A stretch of 64,000 nt of DNA from Amborella trichopoda (lineage: Eukaryota > Streptophyta > Magnoliopsida > Amborellales > Amborellaceae), in the NCBI RefSeq assembly GCF_000471905.2, contig NW_006499399.1:646430-710429 (forward strand), read 5' to 3'. Both the position numbers and the translations under genes were made by a program. A model generated the notes under the pieces. That model had not been told where the DNA came from. It ran no database searches and saw only the letters and a program-made list of their open reading frames with translations. Shown piece by piece: positions 33,745-45,457 of the stretch (positions are counted from its first letter, which is position 1; the number at the start of each line of letters is the position of its first letter).

Positions 33745-34151
33745 GCATGACTTGTATGAAATCAAAAACCAGAAAAGTGAAACAGAGTTGCTTGAGTTAC
33801 ATGTTTGAGTCTATATTTGTTTTTCCATTTTAAAATGGCCACATTAGAAGTTCTTTTTCTGAAATATTAAAATTACAAGTGCTTTTTTCTAGATCCGTGA
33901 GAATTTTTGTGTTGAAGTGGCTTATAATTCCATAATAATTCAATGGAATGCAATAATAAATTTTTATTATAATAACCTTAAAAAAACATTTATTTTGTTA
34001 ATCTATTTGTGGAAGATGAACTTTGATCATGTACAAAGTTTGGCCTCATTTGGTTCATTTGAACATCAAGTATAATTGCAAGTGTAGAGTGCTCATACTA
34101 TAAAGTGAGCACCCTAATATTATATATATATATATATATATAGATATATGA

Positions 34152-34683
34152 GCAATGATTTCATACAACGATTGTATTATAGTATAATGCGATCACATTT
34201 CTAGAAAACCATGTTTGTGGTATTTGTATAACTCAAAATTTTGCACATACACTCTCTTCATCTCAATAATCAATCTACAAAAAAAATTCAATTTGAACCC
34301 TAGATATGGTCAAAATGAGTCCCCTCCAACAACGAATCTAGACCACTCATTTGGTGAATTTCAAGATCTTAGCCTTTATAAACTCAAAATCATTTTATTC
34401 TTTTTTAACATTGTTCATCTAATGATAAGAAAACCATCTAAAAAAATTGAAAAAGAAAAATACTTCTGAAGCTTAGATTTAAGTATCTCACCAAAATGGA
34501 CGGCCCATGTTAATTGGGCTAAAAAAATACTTTATAGGTTACGTTTTCAATTTTTTTTTTTTTGTGGTTGATCATTAGAATGCAAAGAGCGTATATTTCA
34601 AAATTTGAATCAACAAATCGCCTTAACATGGTTTTTTAAGGTGGTTGCATCATATTACTATACAACCGTTGCATGAAATCACT
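34152..34683 (+). mobile_element. 540-bp terminal-inverted-repeat element
   Basis: Inverted ends gcaatgatttcatacaacga and aaccgttgcatgaaatcact over about 35 bp; the interior matches 368-908 in reverse. Non-coding MITE-like element. The superfamily is not resolved because the target duplication is unclear. Confidence 0.6.
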
Positions 34684-34685
34684 GT

Positions 34686-35188
34686 TATGTGTCAGCCACG
34701 GGCAAATAGCTACATTGCCAGCCAACGGCCCAGATTGAATATGGGCCGATCTGACGGTCACAACTTCATTTTCGTATTGAATTTTTATTTTTATTTCTAC
34801 AAATTCAAATCATTTAAAATTTTAGGTGTTCATTCTTCTCATCAAGGCGTACTTAATAAAAATATACAAAAAATAATTNNNNNNNNNNNNNNNNNNNNNN
34901 NNNNNNNNNNNNNNNNNNNNNNNNNNNNNNNNNNNNNNNNNNNNNNNNNNNNNNNNNNNNNNNNNNNNNNNNNNNNNNNNNNNNNNNNNNNNNNNNNNNN
35001 NNNNNNNNTTTTTATATTTTTATTTGATTATCCTATTTTTGAAGAATAGACGTTCAAAATTTCAAGTGATTTGGATTTGTATAAAAAAAAAATGAAAATT
35101 CAAATACGAAATGATGTCATGACCATTGGATCGTACCCAGATTCAATCTGTGGTAGTTGCCAACTTATGGGATGACAGGATCCTTTCC
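34686..35188. mobile_element. Fold-back element with an N-gap at its centre
   Basis: The left half (ggtcacaacttcattttcgt, caaattcaaatcat) is the inverted complement of the right half (tttggatttgta, caaatacgaaatgatgtcat), so the element is a long imperfect palindrome. The 130-base N-gap (34879-35008) falls where the hairpin loop would be. Relatives lie at 52700-53110 and, more loosely, at 63513-63987. Confidence 0.6.
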
Positions 35189-35201
35189 CTATATATATAT
35201 A

Positions 35202-35588
35202 GGAAAAAGTTTATATAAGGTTGCAACCTTAAAATGTAGAACTACGGATGCACCTCAAAAATCCATCGGAAAAGGTTATTTTAATGTTGAAAAACCCTGT
35301 GATTGATCATCGAGATGTATGACTATGAAAAATAAAAAGATTTTGAGTCTCAGAAATAGTACATCTTGCAACATATTATATACACCGTCAATATTTCAAG
35401 ATTTTCATATGTTTATAGATCTACTTAATTTTTAATCATTTTTTAAATTTAAAATTTTACAATTGGATATAAAAATAGATTTTGAGATAATCCTAAAAAC
35501 ATTTTACATCAAAATTATATATTATGATTAAATTTGAAGGTTCACCTTAGTTGGATTGTTTAATGTTGCAACCTTATGGAAACCACAC
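35202..35588. mobile_element. Mutator-type MITE copy
   Basis: Starts ggaaaaagtttatataaggt and ends ttatggaaaccacacc; its interior (atagtacatcttgcaacata, tcaagattttcatatg) matches the family at 35689-36058. It lies about 100 bp from that copy. The target duplication is not clear. Confidence 0.65.
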
Positions 35589-35688
35589 CTCTATGTAAGA
35601 AGCGAGAAATAAATGGTGAACAAAAAAAAATTAATAGATGAGTGATGAAAATATCCAAGAAATTGATAGAGGGAATAGTTTTCTTTAA

Positions 35689-36058
35689 GGGAAAAGTTTA
35701 TATAGAGCTGAGGCTCTAAACAATCAAATTAGAGCCTACCTCAAAAATTCACTTGAAGAGATTGTTTTGATGCTCAAATATCCTCAAATTGATCATCTAG
35801 AGATCAAGATGCATCGACATGAGAAAAAAATGGATTTCAAGTCTTGGAAATAATGTATTTTGTAATACATTTTTGGACTGTCAATTTTCAAGTTTTCATA
35901 GATTTATCTATCTACATTATTTTTTAAGCTTTAAAAATGAAAATATATTTTAAGGCTGTCATAAAGATTTCCAATGTTGAAACCACGTTTCTCGATACTA
36001 TTCGAAGGTAGTCTCTAATTTGATTGTTTAGAGCCTAGGCTCTATACAAACCGCACCC
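35689..36058. mobile_element. Mutator-type MITE, 370 bp, 9-bp target duplication
   Basis: Inverted ends gggaaaagtttatatagagc and ctctatacaaaccgcaccc, extended by a near-perfect inner repeat (ggctctaaacaatcaaatta and its complement). The 9 bp tttctttaa occur at 35680-35688 and 36059-36067. It is the best-preserved member of the family that also occupies 9321-9709, 23141-23522, 23536-23914, 23960-24320 and 35202-35588. Confidence 0.85.
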
Positions 36059-36523
36059 TTTCTTTAATATGCAATAGGAATTAAATATGTTGACTCGTGA
36101 AAAAATTGTTGACTTTAAGTTAGACAGAAAATGTGAAAGTGGCCAGATTCAAACAATGGGTCTTTTCGATTATTTATAACTTATGATGTGAAATTAAGAA
36201 AAGCTCAAGGATTTGTATTGTAATGGCGCGGGGAAAAGCATGAAAAGCAAAACAGTTTTTTTTAATTTAAAAAATCAAAGTAAGCGTGGATTCTTGTTAA
36301 AAAAAAAAAAAGTGGCAGTCTTCATTCAAGTTGGGCAACATTTATGGCATTTTGATTTGTTAAAAAAGTGCCATTGACTGGAATCATGTTCATTGAATAA
36401 TGGTGATGTTTTTGTGTGTGCCTCTCTGTGAGAGAGAGAGAGAGGATTGAATTTCGGATAGAATTGAGTCTTACAAGGACTTCCTAGGGATCCTATGCAA
36501 TGACATGAGAGAGAGAGAGAGAG

Positions 36524-36816
36524 TAGGGCTGGAAACGGGTCGGTTCCATACCCAGACCCGAATTCACCGGACCTGAACCTAGACTTGAAAATATAGTGTG
36601 GAACCTGGATCCGACCTAAAAATTAAAATGTATATGCATTTAATTACATTTAAATATATTGTATATATTGGGATCTAAAAAATATTGCCAAACCTAACTC
36701 CGATCAGACCAGGACTCGGACCTGACCCACCGAGTCCAATTTTTTGACTCATACTCAAACCCAGATCGGTCTACCCCTCGGGTCATGGCTTGCGTCTGGG
36801 TCCATTGCCACCCCTA
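36524..36816. mobile_element. Small hAT-like MITE in GA repeats
   Basis: Ends tagggctggaaacgggtc and gggtccattgccacccccta-like (ccattgccacccctaaa in context) are inverted, and the interior has the same gacccg words as the other hAT-like elements. It sits between two GA-rich segments that resemble each other (36425-36510 and 36820-36905). Confidence 0.6.
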
Positions 36817-37403
36817 AAATGAGAGAGAGAGGATTGAATTCCATCAAATTTGGATTGAGTTGAGCTTTACAATGACTCTTCTTAGGGATCGGGCCAATCT
36901 CTCTCTCTCTCTCTAACCCAATATTCTTTGAGAAAGGTATCTGTATATGGTTATTTGGCCATCTCCTGATACGTGTGTGGAGATTAACGGTGTCCATCAT
37001 AGGTAACACAAGTTAATCATCAAGAATGGACGGTCATCATCATTGTTATTATTGATATCTATATTGTTGTTATTATTGTTATTGTTGATATTATTGTTCT
37101 TTGTGAGGTGAGAATGACATAGCCATTACTATTTTGGTTGGAGAGTTAGTTGTTTGAGGTCAACCCTCTATTTTCTGGGGAGAAAAATCATAAATTCTCT
37201 CTCTCTCTCTCTCATGCACGAGTGATTGATGAGAGAGATGCATGTGGTGTGATCAAGGTAGATTCGTGTGTGTGGGTGTGTTTGAGAGAGAGAGAGAGAG
37301 AGATCTCACACACATACAAAAGAGACATTGACGAGATAGGTGCATGTGGTGTGGGGGTGGATTCATGTATTTGTCCGCATCTCATCTCATCTCTGTGTAG
37401 CGT

Positions 37404-37495
37404 ATATCATCATCAAAACTTTATTTTAATTATTTGGGATCGGCTATACAAATTTTGTTCTGTTATTCTACTCAATCAAAGATTATATCATAAGT
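37404..37495 (-). mobile_element. RTE LINE 3' tail fragment
   Basis: A tatcatcatc tail followed by a diverged complement of the LINE 3' end (atttgggatcggctata). Short and decayed; intergenic. Confidence 0.5.
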
Positions 37496-38860
37496 AAGAT
37501 GTATATATATATATATATATATATGGAAAAGTATATAAAGAGACCATTTATTTTTAGTTCGAAAAGGTTGCAATCATTTTTTTCTGATAGATTTTAAATC
37601 TTACAGTTGTAAGTATGTCATTAACTACATGGTTGAGAGAGGGAAAGGTCTAGATCGATTAGAGCAATGCCTTAATAAAAAAAGGAATCAGGTATTGAGT
37701 CGGGCACCAAACAATCCAAGTCAGATCGTCAATTCTGGCCAAACGAAAAGAAGAAAAGAAAAAAATCCTTAAAATATCACCCTAAGACTGAGAATCATCT
37801 TGTTGCCCGACTCGGATGATTCTGAGTTGGCTTGCCTATTTTCCGAACTCCATTCATGTGGTGCAAGAGATGTGCATTCATGTGTTAGAGAGAGATGTGG
37901 CTCCTTAGAGAGAGAGGGATGTGGGCTCCTTTTCTCTCCAAGGTCTTCTATTTGTCAAAATCAACATTGCAGAGGAAAAGATGACTTTGAACTGTCTGCT
38001 TTGGTAAGCAATCAATTGGATTTAATCCCAACTTTTCCTCTCTCTCTCTCTCTTCTGTTGAAAAACGAGGTGGTGGTGGGGGAGGCTCTTATCAATGCAC
38101 TGCTCATCGACTGCTCATAAAATAACGAAATCAAACAAAACTTTTCCCTTCAACCAAGGAAAATGCAAGTATATAAATCCAAGATACATTCAATTTTCTC
38201 TCTCATCAACAGCTGTAGAACTCACCAATCTCTGTCATGGAATAGTGAGGACAAATGTGAACTGCATTACATTACATAATGTGTGCTCTGTGTTTTACTT
38301 TCACCATCCCTATCACAAAAGGGTGAAACCAACATGTAGAGAGAAAAAGAGAGGGTTTTCCATCATTAAATTGTAAATTAACATAAAGTGAAAGAGAGTC
38401 TCCAGTCCTAATCGTGAAACAGTGTGGCCACTATGAAACCCCAAAAGTTGATAGCTGAAAGCTCGAAAACAAGATGGAGAGTCACCCCATCCCCATCATA
38501 AACCAGTAATAATATATACTCTCTCCATCCCCATCATAAACTAATAATAATAATAATAATAATAATAATATATAGAAAGAGAGAGAGAGAGAGAGAGTAA
38601 AAGTGAGAGGGGGCAAAATGAAGACAGACAGATTGGGCAAAGTAAATAGTGAGGGGGGAAACAAAATTGGGAGGGAGAGAGACTGATACAGTTAACATTA
38701 TCGAACTTGATTTTTTTTGGAGCAAGATTATTGAATTGAATTATTTTTTAGAGCGATCAGATCTCAATTGGAAGAAGAAGAAATAAAAGATGATTTTAAA
38801 AAAAAATCCAATTGCGACAAAATGAAGAGAGGGGGAGCAGGCAGGGTTAGCAGGGACCCC

Positions 38861-38885
38861 TGTTCTGTTCTGTTCTGTTCTGTTC
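38861..38885. repeat. TGTTC pentanucleotide microsatellite
   Basis: Five exact TGTTC units. Other simple repeats here: AAT at about 38547-38571, AT at 37501-37524, TA at 52678-52699, TA/CA at 53131-53166 and GA at 61291-61318. Confidence 0.95.
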
Positions 38886-39261
38886 TTAGGCTGTGCTCCA
38901 AACTCGTCAACATGTGTCTTCTTCTGGTTGACCTTTAATCACACATGGGACCCTCCCCTTTTCTTATTCTCTCTCTAAAACCAACCCACCATGTTTATCT
39001 CTAAATTCCTATGACTAACTCAAATCCTGACAAAATCAATGTCACATACACAAATAAATAATACCCATCTAATCAGGTTTTACCACCTAACCCATTACCA
39101 AAACCTAATCAACTCCTCGTGCTCTTTCTTTCTCTCACTAGGACTCTCATACTTCTTCTCTCTACAATTTCAAGTGTTCTTCATGCATGGACATGTCATG
39201 CCCCCCATAAGCACAACCAATCAAATTAAAGGGCACATAAAAAAAATTATTTGTTTTATGC

Positions 39262-39476
39262 TGAAAAACCCTCATCTCAACCTGGACATGTGAAACAATA
39301 GATTTTAAGTCTAAAAAATAATACATTTTATAATGTATTAACTACATCATTAGTTTTTAAGATTTTTAAATGTTCTTGGATCTACTCAATTTATACTATT
39401 TTTAAATTTTATAGCTAGAGAGACATTATTTTTTAAGGGGCGCCTTTCTTGGACCTTGGCCTTATACAAGCCACTT
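39262..39476. mobile_element. Partial Mutator-type MITE
   Basis: The interior (gattttaagtctaaaaaata, aatacattttataatgtatt) and right end (gccttatacaagccac) of the same family; the left end is lost. Confidence 0.4.
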
Positions 39477-39879
39477 TTGTAATAAATAAAATTTATTTAT
39501 GTGCACTCAACCATTGTCTTACGTGGGTTTGTGTTTGTCTGCTTTCTCTCTCTAAAAAACAAGAGAGATAAAATATCTGTAACAACCCATTGACTTTGCA
39601 GCACCATTAAATTCCACTTTTTTAAATTCCGGGATTCTAAAACAAAAAAGAATTCTTTGACTGGGAAAGAACTCATTTCATGGAAAATAAAAATAGGAAT
39701 AAAAAAATAAAAAGATTTTGAAATATTTAATTCTTGGGGAGACGACAAAAGGGGGGGGCGAGGACCTCTGTGTTTGACTCTTGGATGCGACGTCTATGTT
39801 GTACGGACTAATTATTAACCGTCCATCATGGCTCGAGTTCCTCGAGATCCGAAATGGACGGCCCCAGAAACGACGAGCC

Positions 39880-39985
39880 CCTACCCAAGTCAATCCACGT
39901 GTCGGTCGCTACTTGGCGTGTCGTCGTTTTTGTGGGGCGTGGCGTGTTTCACGTGTCGGCGCCGCTCGACGCCAGCGAAGTGCGA
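39880..39985. promoter_or_regulatory. GC-rich patch with repeated G-box motifs
   Basis: In otherwise AT-rich DNA, this stretch carries ccacgtgtcggtcgc and tcacgtgtcggcgcc, both with the CACGTG G-box core, plus ggcgtgtcg twice. G-boxes bind bZIP and bHLH factors. No gene is recognised next to it. A similar cluster is at 43488-43560. Confidence 0.35.
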
Positions 39986-40115
39986 CAAAATAAGCCATGA
40001 TTTTTTAACAAAATTGTACTCATACCCCTCAAAGCAGCACTCCTCCCCCTTCCTTGAGTATTCATGTTGAACTTGTTTTGCTTTAATAGTGAAGTAAAAA
40101 AGGGTCCCCTGCATA

Positions 40116-40890
40116 TATAGGGGTGGGAATGGACCCGATTAGACCCGAGAGCCGATCGATATACTTGACCATAGGTCCGATTTAAATTTTAGACCCGAAT
40201 GCTATTCAGGTCCGGGTCCAACCAAACTAGACTCGTACCGACTTGAGCCTGTAGTCATAAGATATATGATGGCAATCATGTGTCTTTAAACGCATGCTAA
40301 GTGTGTATATCGTCATCAAGATCCGGTTTCTATACGACCATGCTCACATATGTAGAAATGCAGGCCTCTTGATAATCTATTTCTTAGATTGATTTTAAGA
40401 CTTAACTTTTAAAGGCATGTAATCTCTAACGTGGAGATCATGACTATGAAAAAATAATAATTTTTAAAAACTAGAAATAATAATTCTAGTAAAAAAACAA
40501 TTGGACCGTTAGTTTTCATTGTATTTAAATGGAACACCTACTTGGATCCATCTTTAAGATGGATGCTTTACACCTTCTAGACCGCATATGTAGAAATGTC
40601 GTCCAACCCCCATGAAACAATTTTCCTTGTCACAATATCGGCGACATTTACAATATTGTTGGCCAAAAAAAAAAAAGAAACTCATAGTCATAAAGTATAT
40701 GATGGTAAAACAAGGGCAACAAAAAAAAAAAAACTCATAGTCATAGGGGACAAAGGATCGAACCAGACCCAAGACCCAAAACGTTAGGTACGGGTCTAAA
40801 ATTTGGACCCAAATATTATTTGGGTCTGGGTCTGAGTCCCAATCTAGGTCCATCCAAATTTGACCCATACCTAACCTGTTGCCACCCCTA
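40116..40890. mobile_element. hAT-type MITE with 8-bp target duplication
   Basis: Terminal inverted repeats taggggtgggaat (from 40118) and gttgccacccccta-type right end (ending 40890, gttgccacccctac in context) are flanked by the 8 bp cctgcata on both sides (40108-40115 and 40891-40898). Eight-bp duplications and TAGGG-like ends are typical of hAT transposons. The interior is rich in gacccga/gggtccg words and has no coding capacity. Comparison with the shorter relative at 3697-4184 shows that about 330 bp (roughly 40305-40635) are a later insertion. Confidence 0.82.
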
Positions 40891-41178
40891 CCTGCATATG
40901 CTAGAACTGGAACTCAAGACACGAGGTTATGGTTCCCCACCATCTTGATTGCCTGCTCTAAGCTCATTCTTTGTTACACGTGGCTAGGATTAAATAATGA
41001 TAGAAAGAAAAGTATTTTACATAGCTTTATAGAATTAAACTTTGAACCTCCTTGGAAAATCTGCACTTCTTCAAAATCAATCATCTCAATTTCAATAATA
41101 GAGGGAAAAAAAACAAAACAGATTTAGAAGCGACATCTTATGGAAAATATTTTTTTAGGATCTATTTCAAGTATTTGT

Positions 41179-42853
41179 TGTGCGCAGAAGTTTTAAACCT
41201 TATGAGTTATTTTTGGCAAATAAAGTATAAGAAATAAAGCATGAAACATATACAACAAAACACAAACATTTACGTGGTTTACCCTATAAAGACTACATCC
41301 ACAGGCTCGGCAAATTGAAATCCCCTATATCAATGAAAGTTACATCATAGATTTTAGAATATAGAATTATATCTCTAGCCCTCGACAAAATACAGTTGAA
41401 GAGACCCTTTTAAACCACTCTCCATTCATTCTCTTTACTTCTAGCAATCATTACTGAAAACACCAGATAGAGACGCAAGAGCAACAAGAAACTGACTTTC
41501 TCTATAACTAAAAGGGAAAAAACCCAAAATATATATGAGAACCACTTCTCTACAAGAAACGAGTCTCTCAATATTCAGAGTTTACAAGAGGCACCGTCGC
41601 AAATGTTTCTCTCCAAATGAAGCTCTTTTCTCTCTAAGAGAAAACCTTGCATCTTATGCACAAGTGGCCCTGCCCCCCTCTATCTCTAGAAGAAGCTACT
41701 GTTATTCCCCAATTAGGGCACACAAATTATCTGTACTTCCATCTCATATACATAAAGTTAGGAATCCATACTAAATAGAAAAGTTCGATACATATATTTC
41801 AAAACCAAGAGATAGATCCAAGAGTCACAAATCTTTTTGGATTTCTATTTCCTTTAAGAAACTTATCAATATCAATATCAATCCCATATAATATGAGATT
41901 TTTTTATGTGCATGATTTTGGATAGTACCTAATCCAATAATCATCACCTTGATATCAAAATTATCTGCTCACCAAGCCAACATCCATTAGATAGCTTCAT
42001 AAATTCTTTATTTTTTGCCACATAAATTTCTTCATCCTTTTTACTATAAATTTGTGTTTACTATCAAATTTCTCCACCTTAAACTTTGCATTCGAAACCT
42101 CTACTGCCATACTGAAAACCTCAAACTATGCTCTAATGTAAATTCTTGTGTGCGAAAGCTCTAAACCCGATGTATTGACTTTTGGTAAATAAAATACAAT
42201 AAATAAAGCATGAAACACATACCATAAAAACACATATATTTACATGGTTCACTCTAGAAGGGCTATATGCACGGGTACAACAAACTAAAATCCAATATAC
42301 CAATGAAAGTTACATCATAGATTTTGAGACATAGAATTACATATCTAATTCTCGACAAAATACAGTCGAGCAAACCATTTTAAACCACTATCCCTTACTT
42401 CTCTTTACTTCTGGCAACCATTACCAACAATACCAAATAGAGATATGAGAGCAACGAGAAACTTACTTTCTCTCTGATTAAAAGTGAAAACACACAGAAT
42501 CTCTATGGGAACCATTTCTTTACAAAACAAACAAGCCCCTCCTTCAGAGTCTACAAGAGACGTCATAACAATGTTTCTTTCCATAATAAACTATCTTATC
42601 TCTAAGAGGAAACCTTGCATCTTATGCATAGGAGGTCCTGCCCCCCCCCCCCCTCCTCTCTAGATGAAGCTAGTACCATTCTCATATAGTACATAAATAA
42701 GTCACATAAATTATCTGCACTTTCATCTCATATATATAAGGCTAGGAATCCATACTAAATAAGAAACGTCGATACATATATCTCAAAACCAAGAGATAGA
42801 TCCAAGAATTCTAATCTTTTTGGATTTTTATTTATTTTAGGAAACTTATTAAT
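41179..42853 (-). mobile_element. Small LTR retroelement (TRIM-like)
   Basis: Two direct repeats of about 700 bp (41179-41873 and 42147-42853) share aataaagcatgaaaca, gttacatcatagatttt and gaaaccttgcatcttatgca, and both begin tgtgcg/tgtgtgcg. Only about 270 bp separate them. Next to the right repeat, on the minus strand, is a diverged match (ttacattagagcatag) to the initiator-tRNA primer site TGGTATCAGAGC. No gag or pol. Either a TRIM or an internally deleted element. Confidence 0.65.
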
Positions 42854-43487
42854 ATGAGTAAACATTCTAATAGCTTGGCAGTTAAAATGAATAGTAATAT
42901 ATTGTGAAATCTCAGTCGTTATAAGGATTTGATTAGCTACTGAATTAGTAAAAAGTTTAATCCAATCAAAATCGGTTCAAACTAGCACCTGATTAGATTA
43001 AAATTTCTAAAAAAATTAAAAAATATAATAATAATTTAAAAATAAAAAAATATAATAAAAAAATTTCTCAATTTTGGTTTAGATGATCGAACTCGTCAAA
43101 TCTAAACGATCCAATTGACCTAAATAAGTTAAATATCAATTTTAACCGATTTTTTAACTGACCAAGATTTTATTCTACATTGAACTGGCCAAAGCATCGA
43201 TGGTCTAGTGAGATGAATCGGGTGTCCTGATCCAATCTTGATAACTACGATCATAACAAACATATAGTCCGTTACTCCTAAATTTTGGAGAAAATCTAGC
43301 CCTGTTTAACTAGCTTTCTCTTTTTGTTAACCATATTTTTTTCAGGTCATCCAAAATTTCTATTCATATGTTTGTTTATTCATTTTCTTTCACAAATTAA
43401 TATGTTCTTTCTATCCCAATAAAAGCCTGAGGGTATTTTGGGCATATTCTAAAAAAACCGGCTCATGGCTTGAAGGGCCAGATCTGA

Positions 43488-43560
43488 CACGTTTAAATTG
43501 ACGTGTCAATGACGTGGAATGAAGATAGACCATGACACGTGGCGTGTCGCTGAGTGTCCG
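43488..43560. promoter_or_regulatory. ACGTG-rich patch
   Basis: Contains gacacgtttaaattgacgtg, tgacgtgg and gacacgtggcgtgtcg within about 70 bp. These are ACGT-core elements typical of ABA- or light-responsive promoters. It is about 1.9 kb upstream of the phosphatase start codon, so the link is uncertain. Confidence 0.35.
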
Positions 43561-44072
43561 AGTCCTCGCTTCTCCTTCACGACCCGAGTAGTAGTTCTTA
43601 TATTAAACTGGAGAGGAGAAGAAGAAAAAGACTTAACTGCCCTTACGTTTTTGTTGGAATGTCAATGGGACTACGACTGTTTCAAATTGCAAAGTTCGAC
43701 TTTTTTTGTTGAATAACTTTGCTGTGACCATGCCAATGTTCCTAATACCTTTAGTACCCAGCAAAATGGAAAAACTTTTCACAAGTGATAAGAAAGAGAA
43801 CACTGAGATGATCAATTATAAGTTTTTTCAACATTAACACAATAATTTTCAATGGATTTTTGAGGTGCATATGTAATTCTATATTTTAAAATTATAGTTT
43901 TATATAATTTTTTTTATATAAAAATTAAATTTGCATCTTTTTTTAAAAAAAGTGATGCTGAGAGAGAGAGAAATAAATCCTTATTTCTAAATATGATCAT
44001 CCTAAACTTAACAAAACACAAACATCTACAGCATTTTCGACAACACCAATTAAACAAGGAGCTCGGCTTATC

Positions 44073-44312
44073 ATCACCATCATTATAAATTTTTTTCAAT
44101 TAATTGGAGTCGGCTACATAAATCTTGGTCCGTCATCCTGCTCTATTAAAAGGTATACTTTCATTGAAGTTAAAAATCTCTATATCTTTTCGAAGTCTTT
44201 CCAACGACGTTTTTTTGGACTTACCTTTTGCTTTTTTCAAAACAAAGACATCAACTATCTCATTCAAAACAACTTCCTCATACCTGAAGTTCTCCGACCT
44301 CCTCCACTCGAC
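44073..44312 (-). mobile_element. Degenerate RTE-like LINE 3' fragment
   Basis: A catcaccatcatta tail, then aattggagtcggctacata, the complement of the LINE 3' terminus. The following 200 bp are weakly like the complement of the RTE C-terminal coding region. It lies about 1.1 kb upstream of the phosphatase gene. Confidence 0.5.
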
Positions 44313-44844
44313 CTAAACCTCACACCATGAATATCAATAAGCTCCATTCCATCTACAATAACCACTCAAGCTGGGTTGGGACTATGCACCAACCTGCACT
44401 AGTGTGACAGTGCCCATGATGAGGAAGTTGGTAAGAGCTTGGCAGCATCGTGGTGGAAATTGGCAAGCAACCAGTGATTATAAAGTCAAGTTTTGATAAA
44501 AACAGGTTGGTGGGGGAAGTGGGAAATTGAAAAAGTCTAAGAGAAATACGGAGAAAGGCAGAGAAAGAAAAATAAAGAGAAACTAAGAAACGAGGACGGA
44601 TGAGCCAATTCAGTCAACTCATCACTTACCAAAGCATCAAGCAAAGCTTGTGTAGGTCTCAAGGTTTTGCTTTTAGACTTGCTCGAGTCTCCATTTCTAT
44701 GGACATTGATAAAAAATATAAAAGAGAGTGCAAAAATAAAAATTTGGTAATACACTTGGAGAGAGGTTCTTCACAAGCCCACCCATTATCACAAGAGACG
44801 GCACAACCAACATATATGCCTTCTTCTCTCTCTCTCTCAATAGA

Positions 44845-45078
44845 GGGTATTGTGTATATAAAAACCGTATTTTTAATCGTAAAAGTAAAGTTATAACGTT
44901 TCACGTTGTTCATTTTAATTAGATGATGTAGATTTAATTTATTTTTTAAAATAATATAAAAAAATATTATATCTTTTCAAACAACATCAAATCTTCCCTT
45001 TTCAAACAATAAAAATGGTATAGATTAATACAAATTTATTTCTATAATTAAAGTTGCATCCTTATATAAGCTTTTTCT
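44845..45078. mobile_element. Diverged short Mutator-type MITE
   Basis: About 230 bp with ends gtgtatataaaaacc and ccttatataagctttt, like 10815-11047. Situated 380 bp upstream of the phosphatase start codon, so it may contribute to that promoter region. No clear target duplication. Confidence 0.4.
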
Positions 45079-45457
45079 CTCGGTAAATCTCAAAAAAAAG
45101 AATTTTATAAAGTCTTTGTGATGAGCATAATGGGCATATCAACAAAGTTATACTCTTTTTGAGGGGCATTTTCATATCTCTCTTATTTTTCAAAGTAAAA
45201 TTCATCTCACACTCGCCCTCTCATTTTCAAATTAAATCCACTCCTTTCATCTCTCTCATCAATTTTTCAAAGTAAATTCTCTCTCTCTTGTCTGAAATAA
45301 CCAGAAAACCACTAAAAAATAACGGAAGCTACTTCACAGTCATCTTTCTCAGGTGTAAGGGAAGCAAACTCAGTGATCATAGATAGAGAGTGAGCCCCAA
45401 AACCACGCAGCCAATGATTTAAAGGCCAGAAGTTTCTCTCTCTAAAAACCCAATGTG

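Larger units (their letters stand above)
33745..45457. other. Intergenic, transposon-rich
   Basis: No gene found in about 11.7 kb. Contains the inverted-repeat, fold-back, Mutator, hAT and LTR elements listed separately, GA/CT-rich tracts at 36430-37310 and 38560-38620, and the ACGT-rich patches. The 250 bp just before 45458 are CT-rich, as in many plant leaders. Confidence 0.6.

Noticed and set aside
34645-35049. A 134-codon open frame
   Set aside because: It runs through the N-gap, and both ends lie in a fold-back element.
37800-38120. A 106-codon open frame starting MLPDSDDSEL
   Set aside because: It crosses GA/CT low-complexity tracts, has no recognised motif and no partner exons.
39781-40114. 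Overlapping open frames on both strands in GC-rich DNA
   Set aside because: Higher GC lengthens chance frames; none shows a known domain, and they run into a hAT MITE.
45455-45457. GTG as the start of the phosphatase
   Set aside because: The ATG at 45458 is a normal start and places Gly at position 2 for myristoylation, as in the family.
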